A stretch of 64,000 nt of DNA from Oxytricha trifallax (lineage: Eukaryota > Ciliophora > Spirotrichea > Sporadotrichida > Oxytrichidae), in the NCBI GenBank assembly GCA_000711775.1, contig ARYC01019785.1, positions 1-64,000 of the forward strand. The letters are read 5' to 3'. The position numbers and the translations under genes were made by a program. Position 1 is the stretch's first letter, and the number at the start of each line of letters is the position of its first letter. Positions 23,041 to 35,800 of the stretch are shown piece after piece. The notes under the pieces were generated by a model. The model worked only from the letters and a program-made list of their open reading frames with translations, was not told where the DNA came from and did not search any database.

Positions 23041-23190
23041 ATGAAGCAAAACCTGGCTCCAATAAATGAAGAGGAGGACAGTTTATAATAAGATTTTTAA
23101 GAAAACATTATAGACACTAATGAACATTAAAGTTCAAGTATACACAAAAATGATATTGCATTACTTAAATATGAATATTTAAATTGGTAA
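23041..23190 (+). CDS. small coding segment, possibly 5' MDS of the WD40 gene
   Basis: ATG 23041 opens a segment starting MKQNLAPINEEEDSLQQDFQ and continuing through a Ser/His/Asn stretch to a possible splice donor (TGGTAAGT at about 23187). It lies in AT-rich DNA with no other coding sequence nearby and is in the same orientation as the WD40 gene. It could be that gene's first segment or a separate small gene. No family recognised. Confidence 0.4.
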
Positions 23191-24269
23191 GTATAATTAA
23201 ATTTGTTAAGTAATTTAATTAAAAAATGAACTATTTAAGGAAATAATTACTTTTCATTATTAATAATAATGAAAAATATTTTAGATAACATGGCAGTTAT
23301 AATTTGATTTTGATATTCTTATGCTAATTTGATAGTAAATTCAAAGTTAACTGTGTTTTACAATTACCAATTCTTTTTATATATACTTATGACAGAGTGA
23401 ACACAACTTAAACTAAATCACACTAAACTTTTTCCCCTGTGTATGAGATAATAAAATACGAATAAATTTAGCTATATAATCGATTTATATCTAATTCTTC
23501 CATTTATATACTTTTCTTCAACTAATTTCAATTTCTTCATTTTAAGTTTATTCCTTTATAAAATTGAGATTAAAATTTTCAAATAATTTTTTAATTAATT
23601 AATACTTAATTTGCCTCCAGACTAGTATGCTCTGATTAGCAAAATAAAATAAGCGAAAGCAAAAGTAAAAATAGTGTTTATAAATTATTTTTAATTAAAG
23701 TAATTAAAATCTTATTTTATTATTTTATTTTGATATTTATAATATTTATTTTATTTTTATAGAACTTTTTCAATAATTATAACCTCCATTACAATTTAAA
23801 TAATAATAATTTATAAGCGTTAAAGGATGTTTTATTTTGAATTGCATTTATTTAAAATGTTTGAATATTAAAAAATTAATTTCTCATTAGTTGCCTATTT
23901 AATAATTTAATTATTAAATTCTACTTGAAATTAATTAAAGCAAACCCTCACCACGCGGCTAATGTGATAAAGTAAATGGTTGTAGTAATCAGTCATAAGA
24001 TATGGGCTCACTAGAAGAAGAGAAATGTATGGACTCACAGAGCTACAATCAAAATACTCAATCATTATTAATTATATTATTCTCAATCATATGAAGGTAG
24101 TCTAAGTGAAAATTAGAATTTATAAGATAAACTTTTTCTTGAATAAATTACTTATAATTTTCATAAATACACAATTTTAGCAACTGCTTTACTATAAAAT
24201 AAGTTAAGTTGCCAGAAGATAAAGTTTAATGTGTAGTATAGTTATATTTTTTATTTATGTCCTGAATAC
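23191..24269. other. AT-rich stretch, no gene seen
   Basis: Gene-free. It may be an intergenic spacer, or a long IES if the segment at 23041 belongs to the WD40 gene. Confidence 0.5.
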
Positions 24270-26536
24270 ATGGACTTTGGACAAAAATATCAGAATTCAA
24301 CCATTAAATTATCCAGTTCACAATAAAACTAAGTAAAACCGAGTGCTTCCCAAAATCTAAGTGATTAAAATAGTTTGAGTTAAAAGCTAAATGCTTATAC
24401 CTTACAGATTTATCTATTTTATTTTATATTAGATCGACAATAAAAACCTGAATAAAAACTCAAATCTAAGGCTTGCAATGAATGTCATTAATGATAATTG
24501 CGCTACTAAATTTAAGAAATAAAAGAAATGCATAAATCACTCATAAATGTCTAATTCAGCACAATTCAAGAACAATCCATTACTATTATATTAAGGTCAA
24601 TGTAAGATCGTGAATAATAAAGATAGAGAAAAATAGATCTATTAATCCTTAGTGCCAAATAAAGTAAGGAAATTTCATTTTTTAATTTATTTTGTAGTTG
24701 ACATATTCTCATTAATTGTTCGATCGCAGCTTCAAATTGTTCAATGGAAAGTTTTCTACCTCTGGAAATTTTTTCTGTGGTTCTGCTAAAAATTTTATTT
24801 TATATTTATTTAATGACGAATTCGTAAATATATCCTATCGAATTAACTCCCCTTTATAGAATTATGGACGGGATAGCTAAAATAATTAAATATATTTGCT
24901 ATTCTACAATTTATTATTTTAATTGCAATTTTAACCTTTTTCGCTCCTCATTCATCTATGCTGATATATTGTCTTTTCTTAAAGGAAAAAAATCTTTTTA
25001 ATAAATTATTTTTCAATTTTTATAATTTAATAAGTTGTAAATATTCCCACATTCAATAAAACATTACAAAATTATTCTATAAATTTCTTTAATTAAATAT
25101 ACTATAAAGCAGGATATTTAATGTACATTATGTTTTAAAATACCTAATAATCCATAAACTATTTCTACACAATATATCTTTTTTTAAGGATAATTTCAGT
25201 TAATTTGTGTAATAAACATATATCTTAAGTGTAGTCTTAAGACCCCAAAATTAACTGTACATCTATGGTTTAAGTAATCACAATTATGACATTAAAGTTA
25301 ATTATTATTATAAAATTTTCAATTTTTAATTACATTAATGAAGCCTTAGCTCAAAATAGTATCAATTATATAGGCAAAGAAAATTCCGAGCCTAAAAAAC
25401 CTCTTGTTAGAATGAGAGTAAACGATGCTTGTTGGAGCATAACTGACCTAATTTTTGCTCCGAAATCTGAAAGCTTTGTTCTATATTCAACATTCTCAGG
25501 AAAATTAAGATTAATAGGTAACTTCATTTCACTTTTAAACATAATATTTAGACCTTAGAAAGGCAAGAGAGCTGTAGAATGCTGGGGAAGTAACTAATAA
25601 TTTAGCAAGCTTAATAGAAAAAAACCTCAACATACCCTAAGAAGAAAATGAGGAAATTCTTTAGACTTAGGAATCTTCATGTGTAATCCTAAAGAAGAGA
25701 TGTATTTTATAATTATAATATGCATCTTTACACTTTGCATGAATGAAAACGACGAGGGAGAAGTATGGTTCACAAAGAAGTTTGGAAAGCTAAACTTATA
25801 CAATATAGAGACTTAGCAGATTCTTGTATAGCACAGTTAAGCGCATAGCTATAATTAATCTAGATCATTTGATGTCAATTCGATTCAATGTACCAAGGAT
25901 GTCGCCTATTCATTTTATTATTTTTAAGATAGAAACTTGTTTGCAAGTGCAGGCGATGAAGGAGTTATAAAGTTATGGGATAGGAGATAATTTAGTAACA
26001 CTTCAAAAGCTATAGGATGCTTTATAGGTCACTAAAAAGGAATAGTTTCTCTTGATTTCAAAAATGATTAGCCCTAACTGTGTTCTAGCTCCAAGGACTG
26101 GACAATTAAGCTTTGGGATCTTAGAAAGACCAATTCATTATCAGAAATCGATTCACTAATGTAAAAGATTACCAAAGTGAATGAGTGTTATACAACATGC
26201 AGACCAAGATCCTTTAGTTACGATTTTGGGAAGCTTGACAGAAGTATTATGACTCTGGATGGGGGCCATGAAACACAGCCTACTTTGATTAGATGTAAGT
26301 TCTCACCTGCTTATACAAACTAGAGATACATTTACACAGGGTCGAATGATGGTTCTTGTGTTATTTATGACACTTAAACTTAAGAAATCTCACAAAAACT
26401 AGAGAGCCCTAATTCTCCTCATAGTATTGCACCTGGCCAAGTAACTACAAGAGATGTTTCATGGCATCCACAGTAGCCCTTAATACTAGCTAGCTCATTT
26501 AATGGTCTTATTAACTGTTATGAGTATAAATCTTGA
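24270..26536 (+). CDS. DCAF11: DCAF11/WDR23-like WD40 protein
   Basis: DCAF11 (WDR23) is a WD40 substrate receptor of CUL4-DDB1 ubiquitin ligases. Collinear segments match its blades: GKFSTSGNFFCGSAKNF near 24745; VNDACWSITDLIFAPKSESF near 25425, matching the family's 'W-x-V-x-D' strand; then FASAGDEGVIKLWDRRQFSN, SSSKDWTIKLWDLRKTNS, HETQPTLIRCKFSPAYTN, GSNDGSCVIYDT and the diagnostic RDVSWHPQQPLILASS near the end. TGA 26534-26536. The insert between the two IKLWD blades and the IRC(K/R)FSP motif are DCAF11 features. One 34-nt intron (25518-25551). The ATG at 24270 begins a Ser/Gln-rich N-terminus; AT-rich inserts (about 24860-25260) and a frame change at 25650-25745 (AATGA repeat at 25647/25742 is a candidate pointer) show unresolved IESs. 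Confidence 0.8.
24860..25285. other. AT-rich insert inside WD40 gene, probable IES
   Basis: Separates two consecutive WD40 segments (..LYLFNDEFVNISYRIN and the block beginning near 25340). Non-coding and AT-rich. Pointer not identified. Confidence 0.5.
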
Positions 26537-27138
26537 TCAATCTATGGATTAATGACCAAGTAAAATTTTCAAAGTTCTAAATTTAAATATGACTTAACTA
26601 TAAAATGATAGTATCAAAGTCTTAAATTATTAGCGAGTATTCTAATATCAATAGATATAAATTTCTAATATTATAGAGTAAATTGTAATTTCAAAATTTA
26701 TATCAATAGTACTTTGGGTTGACTAAGTTTTATGGCGTTTAAATTATTAAATATAGAATTTAAATTTAGCTGGATTTTAATTTTTGCTAATTTCATATCT
26801 CATCACAAGCGTCGTTAAACAAGACTTGATTTAAGAAGAAATTTATATTGAAGTTAGATTAATTTGTTAAAAAATCACGTTGATTGATTGGGTAAAAAAG
26901 GCAAATAGTAAAGTACAGTTAAGATACACCTATAAATAAATGTACCATCATAAGTTGGTCAAAACTTTAATTATTGTAAATTGAATTATCGAATTCAAAT
27001 ATCACTTATAAATATTAATTATATTCATTTAAAAGTAAATTAATTTATGCTAAGATTATTTGTTTAAAGTTAAAAATTTTTATTATTTTTTTTAAGAAAG
27101 TTATTAATAAATTAATTAATTATAATTCAAACTATAAA
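26537..27138. other. AT-rich spacer with a degenerate palindromic-element relic
   Basis: No gene. Around 26755-26815 the sequence (ATAGAATTTAAATTTAGCTG onward, then TCATATCTCATCAC) resembles one arm of the palindrome at 36935-37357 (GAATTTAAAATTAGCTGGAC, then TTTTATCGCATC), suggesting an old copy of that element. Confidence 0.45.
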
Positions 27139-29113
27139 TCAATTTCTCTTATTCTTAATGCTATAATTCTTAGATCTTTCTTTGTTCTTCTCACTTGATC
27201 TCGTTCTGCTTCTCCTGACTCCTCTCTAATTTTGATTTCCATGCTGTCTCTCACTCTGACTCTGTCCTTGACCATAACCCTAATTCATCATCATTCCTTG
27301 CATGTTCATGCCTGCTGAAGGCATCATTCCAGGTTACATCATACCTTGACCTGGCATATACCCTCCTTAATATTACTAGTAGTTTCTCATCGCAGCCATT
27401 TGCATTTAGATCATTTAGATTTACATGAATTGCTACTATCTCATTTGAAGTTCAGCCATACTGGTACCTGCCACTGCTTAGCCTTGAATTTTGGGTAGTT
27501 CATTAGGATCAGTAACTGGAACCCTTCTTCCCAAAGTTGGATCGTATTTTGTCCCTGAATGAATTGATGGATTGAATTTTAAGGGATTTTGTGCTGACTA
27601 ACTTGCCTTATCTTGTCCATCAGTCTAGCCTGTCGAAATCTAATCTTGATTTAAAGTTTGTTGCTCTGCAACTTGATCTTGTTCATTTTGAGAATAAGCA
27701 TCGCTCTCATAATTCTCTTGGATAAATTGCTGTTGCATCATCTAATGCTATAGAGCATTCTGTTAGAAAGTCTGATTAATTTTGGTAATCATATATATCA
27801 TCTCGTCTTAATCCTAATTCTAGTTTCTCTTAATCTCGACCTCCTCAATTTTATCCTATATCAACATTTATCTTTTAAACCATTCAGCCACAAGTCTAAG
27901 CTGTTAATTTGGTATAATATCCTCTGCATAGACGTTCACAGTTGAACAGAAAGGACATTGAAATTTTCTCTCGACTAGCTTCTATTAAATGCATTTTTAG
28001 CAACCTGATGAAGCGCAGCACTTAGTTAAGGAAGCTCTCTTAATAAAGTCCTTGCATAGTTAGCAAACTAATGAAGGAGGGATTTGTTTTTACCAGTCTG
28101 GTACAACAGTGACTATAGTTTCACCATCATTCTATTGATTGAACATATCGCTTGGATTTTCCTATTGCTACTTAAACTTCTGAACTTCAAATTGCCCCTC
28201 ATAGATCTTTGATTCCTTCACTATATCTCTAAATACTTTGTGCTTGTTATCAAGGAATTCTTAATTACTTATACCTAAATCCCTCTTCCATACTTGCTCT
28301 TTTGGCACACCTTTTCCTTGATAAGGATCATAGGTGGGGTCGAAATTTGTTGGACAGTCCTTAACATGATGACCTTTAATCTTGCATCTTATACAAACGT
28401 ACCCACTATGAATTTCATGCTTGGGCCTGAACCCAGCAAATTAGGGGTTGTTCAGGTTTGCATTTCTATCTTAGAATTAGTTAGAGTTATATTAGGGTTT
28501 TTGATAGTGATGACCACCAGCGCCATCGTTCTGACTAAAAGCTATTTAATTTTGTTGCTTTACATGCTCCCTCGTTTTTTACTTGTTTTCATTCATAATA
28601 TTCATAAAACTGTCTTTAGCTGCTTATTGCTAAGTTTGCTCCAGTAATTTCTGTTGCAATGCAATCTCTGCCTATTTCTTAGCTGCTTCTTCTTGTGCCT
28701 ATTATTGCTAAAAAATAATTATATAATATTAAGTGCTATTTTTTAGGAAAAATGATTTGATTAAATTTAATCCTTTAATACTATTAGGCTTGTTGATTTT
28801 GCTTTTAGAATTCTTGCTGAGTTATTGTTTCAAAATCCAAGAATGAATCTTTCATTATTAAATCATTATTTAAGGTAATAAAATTATCACCCCTATAAAT
28901 ATTTACCTTGAATTTTTTACCAATCCTCTTTGTATTATCTTTGTATAGCTCACCAGACTTATTGTCATAAATCTAAACCTTTAAAGATTCATCTATGTTT
29001 TCAGCAACTTTAATGTAATAACCAATTTTAAAAGCTGGCTCTTACTCATTCTCAATTGGTAATCTTTTGAGAACCATCACGTTATCATTTCTTTTTCTGT
29101 AAAGAACTTTCAT
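27139..29113 (-). CDS. RBBP6/MPE1-like protein: DWNN-type, zinc knuckle, RING-type, 630 aa
   Basis: Minus strand, ATG 29113-29111, TGA 27141-27139. Removing one 82-bp IES (pointer TAATAG) leaves exactly 631 codons. Residues 1-77 look like a divergent DWNN ubiquitin-like domain (MKVLYRKRNDNVMVLKRLPI .. VQIYDNKSGELYKDN). A CCHC zinc knuckle follows (YVCIRCKIKGHHVKDCPTNF), then a cysteine-rich RING-type finger (LVCQLCKDFIKRASLTKCCA, CQKCIQQKLVERKFQCPFC). The C-terminus is Gln/Met/Gly-rich with a short Arg/Ser tail. This order is that of RBBP6 and yeast Mpe1, which act in pre-mRNA 3'-end cleavage and polyadenylation with E3-like activity. The stop of the upstream same-strand gene is only 26 bp before this ATG. 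Confidence 0.85.
28699..28786. other. IES, pointer TAATAG (minus strand), 82 bp
   Basis: CTATTA on the plus strand at 28699-28704 and 28781-28786. On the coding strand TAATAG is Gln-Gln in frame on both sides. Excision joins KQNQQAQQ to AQEEAAKKQAE. A GT-AG splice at the same place gives the wrong frame. Confidence 0.85.
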
Positions 29114-29139
29114 TTTTGTTATTTTATTAATTATAAAAA

Positions 29140-31535
29140 TCATTCCATTTTTTCAATTTATAGCAAAATTATAGGGTGCAATTTTCGCATAATAAATTCC
29201 TTAGCTTTACTTCTTTCGATCTCTGATTAAAGTTTATCCTTCTCATTTTGAAGTAAAATACTTTGCTACTCTATTTTAGCTATTCTTAATTGCATTTCCT
29301 CAATATCTTTGTTTGAATCCTTTCCCATTGTTCCATTCTTTGATTCAGACAATTTCTTCATTTTCGTGGATTGCATAGTAGCATCAATTTATTTGATATC
29401 CATTTCTTGATTTTCCTAGTCAAATCTTACAAGCTTTTACTGGATTGATTCTACAGGATCATCCCCTACTTTCTTTTCTTCCTCTTCTTAAGATGACGTT
29501 GACTCTTTTCGTTTTTATAAATTTGACTTCTTAGGTTGAGTTTTATTAAAGTCTTCTTCGACTTTTGACTGCTTTGATTTTATGTGTTAGGTCTTCTTAG
29601 AGTTCTATTTCAATAGTTTATTTATCATTTTGACTCTTTTCTCTAGCTAATCAATTCTTATTTCATTTAATTATGTTGCTAGGTAATCAAGTAGCTGAAC
29701 AAAACGCTTGAAATCTATGGGCTTTCTAAATTCTGCAATTTTATTGAAAATATTGACAGCTCTTTCTCTATTTAGTTTAATTCCAAATTCTCTACAAAAC
29801 ATTAAGAATTCACCTACTCTCATATTTATTGAGTCATCCCACATCTCTTGAAAGGTAATCAAATTTTAGAATAAAATCATTAATTTATAATGCAGAAGAC
29901 CCTATGTTAGCGACAGTAAAAGTAAAATATTTCCTAAAGTGCTCTCTCGTATTTGCTTTTTGGCTCAATTTATTTAAATGATTAAACCCCTTGATATATT
30001 GCTATTTGGTTTTAGTCATTTTTCTTCGCTTTTCCAACTTGATAGGAATCAAGTTTAATTTGAAGCTGCTATATTAGCTCACTCATGAATTGTCTCTCTT
30101 TTTCGGTTCTAAAGTCTGCAATTTCATAGAGCCTTTGATATTGATTTAAGGTCCTCTCTAAATTTTCCTTTATGTAATCGAAATTCTCAGAATCTTTTTG
30201 GTTAGAAACTACTAGAGGCATGTTAGAAAATATATAATCAACGTTTCTACCATCAGGATTATAAGCTTCTAGCTATTGAAACTCATTTGTTATATCTATT
30301 ACAACAGATTAATTATCCTCTGCATCAATAAAACTTTATAGAAGTTTTCTAAACTCTTTTGCCTAAATTTTTAAAGTTGGTCTCTCCCTTTCAAATAGCT
30401 AGTCTTCAAAAAATACCACACGATTTTCTATTTCTTCTAAATCTGAATTTGAGTTTCCTATTGCACCTAAATCAGGCCATTCTTTATTGGATAATTTTAA
30501 TATGGAATTTCTATAATTCTTTCTCTTAAGCTAATTCCCGTGATGCTAGGTCCAAGTATATTTAATAAACTCATCTATTGATTTAACAGAAGAGTTCTTA
30601 AGCGTTTTATGATCAGTGTCTTAAATAAAGTCGTTCGCTAATGCATCATCATAGGTTACTATCACAAACCCGCATAGATAGGCTAAGTCTCTAAATACTC
30701 TTTACAGTTATGTAATGTTGATTTATTTCAAAGCTTCATCACTACAATTTTCTAGCAATGTCTCTTCAATCTTTTGCTCATGTTTAGCGAGTTTAAACCT
30801 AATTAGTGATTAAGACTGCGATTTTAAGTGCTCTTTCTCTAACTGTTACGCTTCTTATTCAGTTGAGAAGTCTTCAATCATTAATGCATGATTTTATTGA
30901 TATTTACCCATTTGCTAATTTTAGCTTGCATTATCTTTATACCTAGGACTACTTAATTATAGAAATTCTGAGTTATTTTCATCGCTACTATAATAATTCC
31001 TTCTTTGATCTGGTTGATACCCTTCACCTAAGACCATGACTTACAGCTTTTATTTTTCTCTTGATTGATAAAGTGCCCAAGGCTTCAAGATTTAGTATAT
31101 TTCATCAAATTTTATTGTGTGCCTAGAACTTTCTAAACAAAATATAAAATATAGGGATAATGATTTACTTACTTAAGCTGTGCTTATTAATTATAAAATT
31201 TATGAAATCCGAAATATTTAGTCCTAAAGTCGCAGTTGCATGATCTTTGAAATCCATAATATTGTCAATCATTATTTTCTAAGAGTTGTTTGTGTATTTA
31301 AGTAATTGATCCCTATTTTTGTAAAATTGCTCTACTATAAATAATGTGTAAAATGAAAACTATTTATCATTAAAAATTATATCTCTGAAACTTCCTCATC
31401 TAATCTAAATAATTATTTACAAAAAATTGCTATTAGATACTCATCTAGTTCTTTGAGGTTAAATATTTGAGACAATTTAAAGCCTTCGATATTTTATTCA
31501 ACTTATTGATATTCTTCTTGATCAATATCGCTCAT
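29140..31535 (-). CDS. uncharacterised coiled-coil protein, IES-interrupted
   Basis: Minus strand, ATG 31535-31533, TGA 29142-29140. Coding blocks run in order. N-terminal MSDIDQEEYQQVEQNIEGFK. A block with FYKNRDQLLKYTNNSQ and LGLNISDFINFIINKHS. A long middle (DLAYLCGFVIVTYDDALAND; SNKEWPDLGAIGNSNSDLEE; RTLNQYQRLYEIADFRTEKE). A helical block (EMWDDSINMRVGEFLMFCRE, then KIAEFRKPIDFKRFVQLLDY) resembling EF-hand-like repeats of ciliate ciliary proteins. Last, a Lys/Glu-rich coiled-coil tail. Frame changes near 31400, 31140 and 29900 mark unresolved IESs or introns (one GTAAG..TTTAG candidate at about 31133-31173). Function not recognised. Confidence 0.6.
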
Positions 31536-31756
31536 TTTTTTATTTAATGAAATTACTTATTCATATTTTAGTAAACCAATTTTCTTAGTGATACCTTACC
31601 TAAGTCAAATATAGAGTGATTTGAATTAACAAGATTAACTTATAAGCTCAGAGTTTAATTTATTTATAATTTAAAACCCCCTCAAACTTCAAATCCCCTC
31701 TCTCAAAGCTTCCAAGCTTACATTTTCTTTTTCAGAAACATTTTGTTAGATAATCC

Positions 31757-32826
31757 ATGCAAGACTTAAAGTAGGAGTAAGTTTAGCAAGAAAATCTAGA
31801 GCATTATGAGATATCAAAGGAGGAACTTGACTAAATTAAGCACTTGAGAATCACTTGATCATGTGTCTTGATTTACTATCTTGCACATAGGGTTCTCAGG
31901 CCGCTTAATCACTTTGGAGTTATGGTTGAACTTGAGAACGGAGTTAAGTATGTGATTCATAACAGCCCAAACAACATCAGCTATTTAGGAGAAGGAATGA
32001 ACCACGAAATTGTTGTCAGGGAGGATCAAATATGTGAAAAATGGAAGATGATAGTACAATGGCAAATTGTTGAACAAAATCTCACAATTAATTTGCGGTA
32101 GTTAAAATTCAAATTATTAGGTATTACTACAGTATTAAAGTAATGAAAATAAAGACTGCTCTTTAAAATAGTTTAAGCATAAAAAAGTAACCCCTAATTA
32201 ATGACATAGTGAAACCAATTGTGTACAAATTTTACTCAACAAATTGCATTCATACTGCTAGAAGAGTATGGAAGCAGCTCTAGCCAAGAATTAGAATTCC
32301 ATTTTTGCCAGATAGAAGTGATTTTTAATCACTTTTTGAATCAGATCATTCTTTAACTAATCATCAGATGGCAAGTTAGAGAACAGAGTTTCTAGAAAAA
32401 ATTGATTAATCTTATTAAAATTAACAGCAAAGATATTAAATCATGCAAGGCATTTGGAGATATGCACTCTATCATAACAAATAATTCTAAATTTATTCAA
32501 AACTTAAGTATAAGCTTCACTTGTATGCAAGTCCTTAAAAAGTTGGGAATTTTGTCATTGCAGGGATTTCTGGTTGGACTACATTCAAGATAATAAAGCA
32601 ATATAAGAATTCATATGATATCAAGTATGCATATTTATAATATATTAATTTTAAGAACCTCAAGTATAATGAGAAATTTGATTAAATAGATAGTCTGAAT
32701 TATTTAAAATTAAATTAAGTAAGTATTATCAAAACTTTTAGCCAATAAACTAATTAAATGAAATTGGGTTATTAAGACTTTTTATTATGTTTTTTCCAAT
32801 TAATTTTGTAAATTCCTTATCATTGA
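31757..32826 (+). CDS. possible LRAT/NlpC-P60-like thiol hydrolase-fold protein
   Basis: ATG 31757. After removing a 24-bp mini-IES (pointer CTTGA) that carries an in-frame TGA, the reading gives LDQIKHLIYYLAHRVLRPLN HFGVMVELENG and then VKYVIHNSPNN. The HFGVMVEL strand with its His, and a later STNCIHTARRVWKQ with an Asn-Cys, resemble the His and NC..H/F catalytic blocks of LRAT/H-Rev107-type proteins, which are papain-like acyltransferases or phospholipases. The assignment is tentative. A frame change lies near 32140, so at least one more IES or intron remains. Downstream is a helical region with a hydrophobic stretch near VGNFVIAGISGWTTFKIIK. The frame stays open to TGA 32824, overlapping the convergent minus gene, so the true end may be earlier. 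Confidence 0.5.
31843..31871. other. mini-IES, pointer CTTGA, 24 bp, removes in-frame TGA
   Basis: CTTGA at 31843-31847 and 31867-31871 (a third overlapping CTTGA at 31854). The 24-bp unit contains TGA 31856-31858 in frame; excision gives QIKHLIYYLAHRVL. Confidence 0.65.
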
Positions 32827-35800
32827 GGCTAAAATTTTTGTGTTTCATACTCTGTTCTGTATTAAATTCAATATAGCTCTAAGTTAGTTCCTTATCACTT
32901 ATTCTAGAATTAACAAGCAATTTTATTATACTTGCGAATGCATTATAATTTTTGTAAAATTCAGAAGGCTTAATGCCATTTTATTCAGCTTGCTCTAATA
33001 AATAATCAGACAAAACACCAGCAACATTTTCAAATTGATTTTCAAAAGCTTAATATAGGCAGAAACAAATAGACCCCATTTTAACATGAGTATTCTCTAG
33101 GAACTACTATATCTGTGATTTTTCCAATAGCTTTCCTAAAATTGGGTACTCAAATCTGCCCCGTTAACTTTAATCCAAAAATTGATATAGAACATCAAGA
33201 TCATTTTTAGTAACCCATAAATTAACTTTGTCTTATAGTACATTTTCAAATTCTTTGTAACTTATGAATCCTTATCTTTGATTATCTTAGTCAGCTAAAA
33301 CATCCAGCAGATATCTATGAGGAGGATTAGAAGAATTCATTATCATAAGCTAAGACTGCATATAAGTTATAATCATGCTGAATTTCTAGAAATATTTTGA
33401 ATCAAACTTTTCCTAAAGGTTGTCAATCTCCTCTTAAGATGCTGTTTTTGAGACTCTAATTGAATTGAAACCCACGATTGGTTGACTAAAAGATTACTAA
33501 TTTTATAAAATTTGATTACATTAGATCTTTCGTTTCTTGCAGAGCATAGAAAATGTTACTGTAGAATTCAGCTCCAACCTGTTTTTACTATAAAATAAAA
33601 ATATAGATATGAAATTTCTTACATCTTTGAAGTTGAGTCTGATATAGTTTGATAGCTTTTAATAAGGAATACTTTAAAACATTAAGAAATCAGAAGATCT
33701 TGAGTTTTTAAGGATATTCTATTGCACATAGTCTAAGATTTTTGGGGTTTTCAAATATATTACCCTGATAATAAAATTTACTATCAAAAATATACATTCA
33801 ATTTTCCTTCTCTCTTTAATTATAATATCATTCATTAACTTGGAATTAGGAATAAAATCAATCTTCAATAGCTTTTAAAGATATATTGAATAGCATATCC
33901 TTTGCTCACTGCAGAGTTCTAGTCCCTATATTTTGAATGAAAATAAATAATTATGATTACTTTCAAAAATTCATAAGAGTATTAAGTTATCTGCAACTTT
34001 TGCCCTCTTTCCTCTATAAACTACTTTGCTATAATGCTTTAAAAATCTAGTTCTTAAGTGTCTGAATTGTTTGCTGTTGCATCAAATATACTTTCACATA
34101 TTGCTGCTATTTTATCAAGGCTCAAAGGTTTTGCTTGTTATTTTTAATGCTCCTCGTACATACAAAGAATGTTAACTAAGCTTTAGTTTTACAATTGTAA
34201 GTTTGAAGGATTCTTAAAATAAAATTATACTAATTTAATACTTGTTAAACTCAGGTGATAAGAGTGGATTGAGGGATATCTCAGTTTAAATACAATAATC
34301 AAATTTCTATCTCTTCCTCATTCCTATATCAATCATTTTTGTGTATTAGTCTAGTGCCGCTATTTGAATGATTTTTTCGTCTTCAGCTTCCATAATGAGT
34401 TGGTTTATTTGAGTGTATGAATCCTTGAGATCTTCCATTCTTTCGTTTCTTTTATCGAAATTAGTTAGATTGCTTAACTCACTCTCAACTTCATGATACA
34501 TTTCTTTGTAGCGTTAAGTATCTTTATAGGCAAGATCTAACTTATCTTTCAAGGACTCAAGTTTTTCTTAATGCTGCTTTTTAAGTAGAGTTATTTACTG
34601 AAACATCGATTCCATCTCATTTTCAGCTTCTTGCTTGAGCTATAATCAATTAATCTCAAACTCTCATATAATTATTGTAAAATAAGATTATACTTCACTT
34701 AGAATTACTGCATCTCAATTGCCTTGTCGATTACCCTTCTATTGTTCTAAATAATATCATCAATCTTCATCATTACTATTTTAAATAAGTTGTCAAGTGC
34801 AAATGCAAACATATTAATGATACTTATTATATAAAATGCAGGGATTGAATCTTGAATATCATCTTTATGTTTGACTGAAACCATTAGCATTTTGAACATG
34901 TTGAATGCCTCTAAAAAGAACTCTCTTAGTTTCTCCAAGCTAACATCGATATCCTCCTATTTTTAATTCTGAACCTCTTTGCGCTTAATCATTTGGTTTA
35001 GAAAGTTTTTTGTTTCATAGAATACAGAGGCTAATTGTTGGGTAGAATTTACATAAAATTCTTCTTTTGGAATTGAAGTTTCTTGAGCTGTTTCGAGATA
35101 AGAATGGAGAGATGGGATTATTATTGTACGAATTTACTCATAATATAATTTAATTCAAAATGATAGAAAGAGAAAAAATAAAAACCTCAGCGTTTTTTTT
35201 ATATTAATAAACAAGAACTTTACGAATTTTAAATTTAGTAATCAATTAAATTTTTGGGACACCACGGATAAAATTACTTTTATATTTTTAGGAAAAACAA
35301 AGAATAATATAAATTATATTATACTTAAGAGCATTTTAAAAAAATTTATATAATGCAATACAGATTTAGAAAATTTATTCTCAATAGCTTCATTCATGAA
35401 TGAGTCAGTTAGATTTGAGGTATCCTAGTTTTTCATAAGTTCTTCAGGCATAAATAGTTGATAGAAAGTATGATCGAGATACAATTTTAAAGATGAGAAG
35501 CACTTAAATTTACTAACCACATTCAAATGGTTTTTGTACTCTTCAAGAAGATTGATCTTCACAGATTTCTATTTTTCCTAACTTAGCTTTTCTGATGCTC
35601 TCTTCTATATTTTAGAAGACAAATCAACAGGATGGAACTATTTTTCAAGGTATTCCTTGACTTAGAGCTAATCAAGCTTTGACGTTTTTTCATAGTTGCT
35701 TTAAGATAGAGGTCTAAGTTAAGATTATTATTCACTCTCTGGATACCCTCTTGATTTAAATTACTAATTCATTTTCTTTTTTCTCATCATTTCTGTTTTT

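Noticed and set aside
28294..28647. Plus-strand 117-codon hydrophobic frame
   Set aside because: Exactly antisense to the zinc-knuckle region of the RBBP6/MPE1-like gene, whose Cys/His motif is clear on the minus strand.
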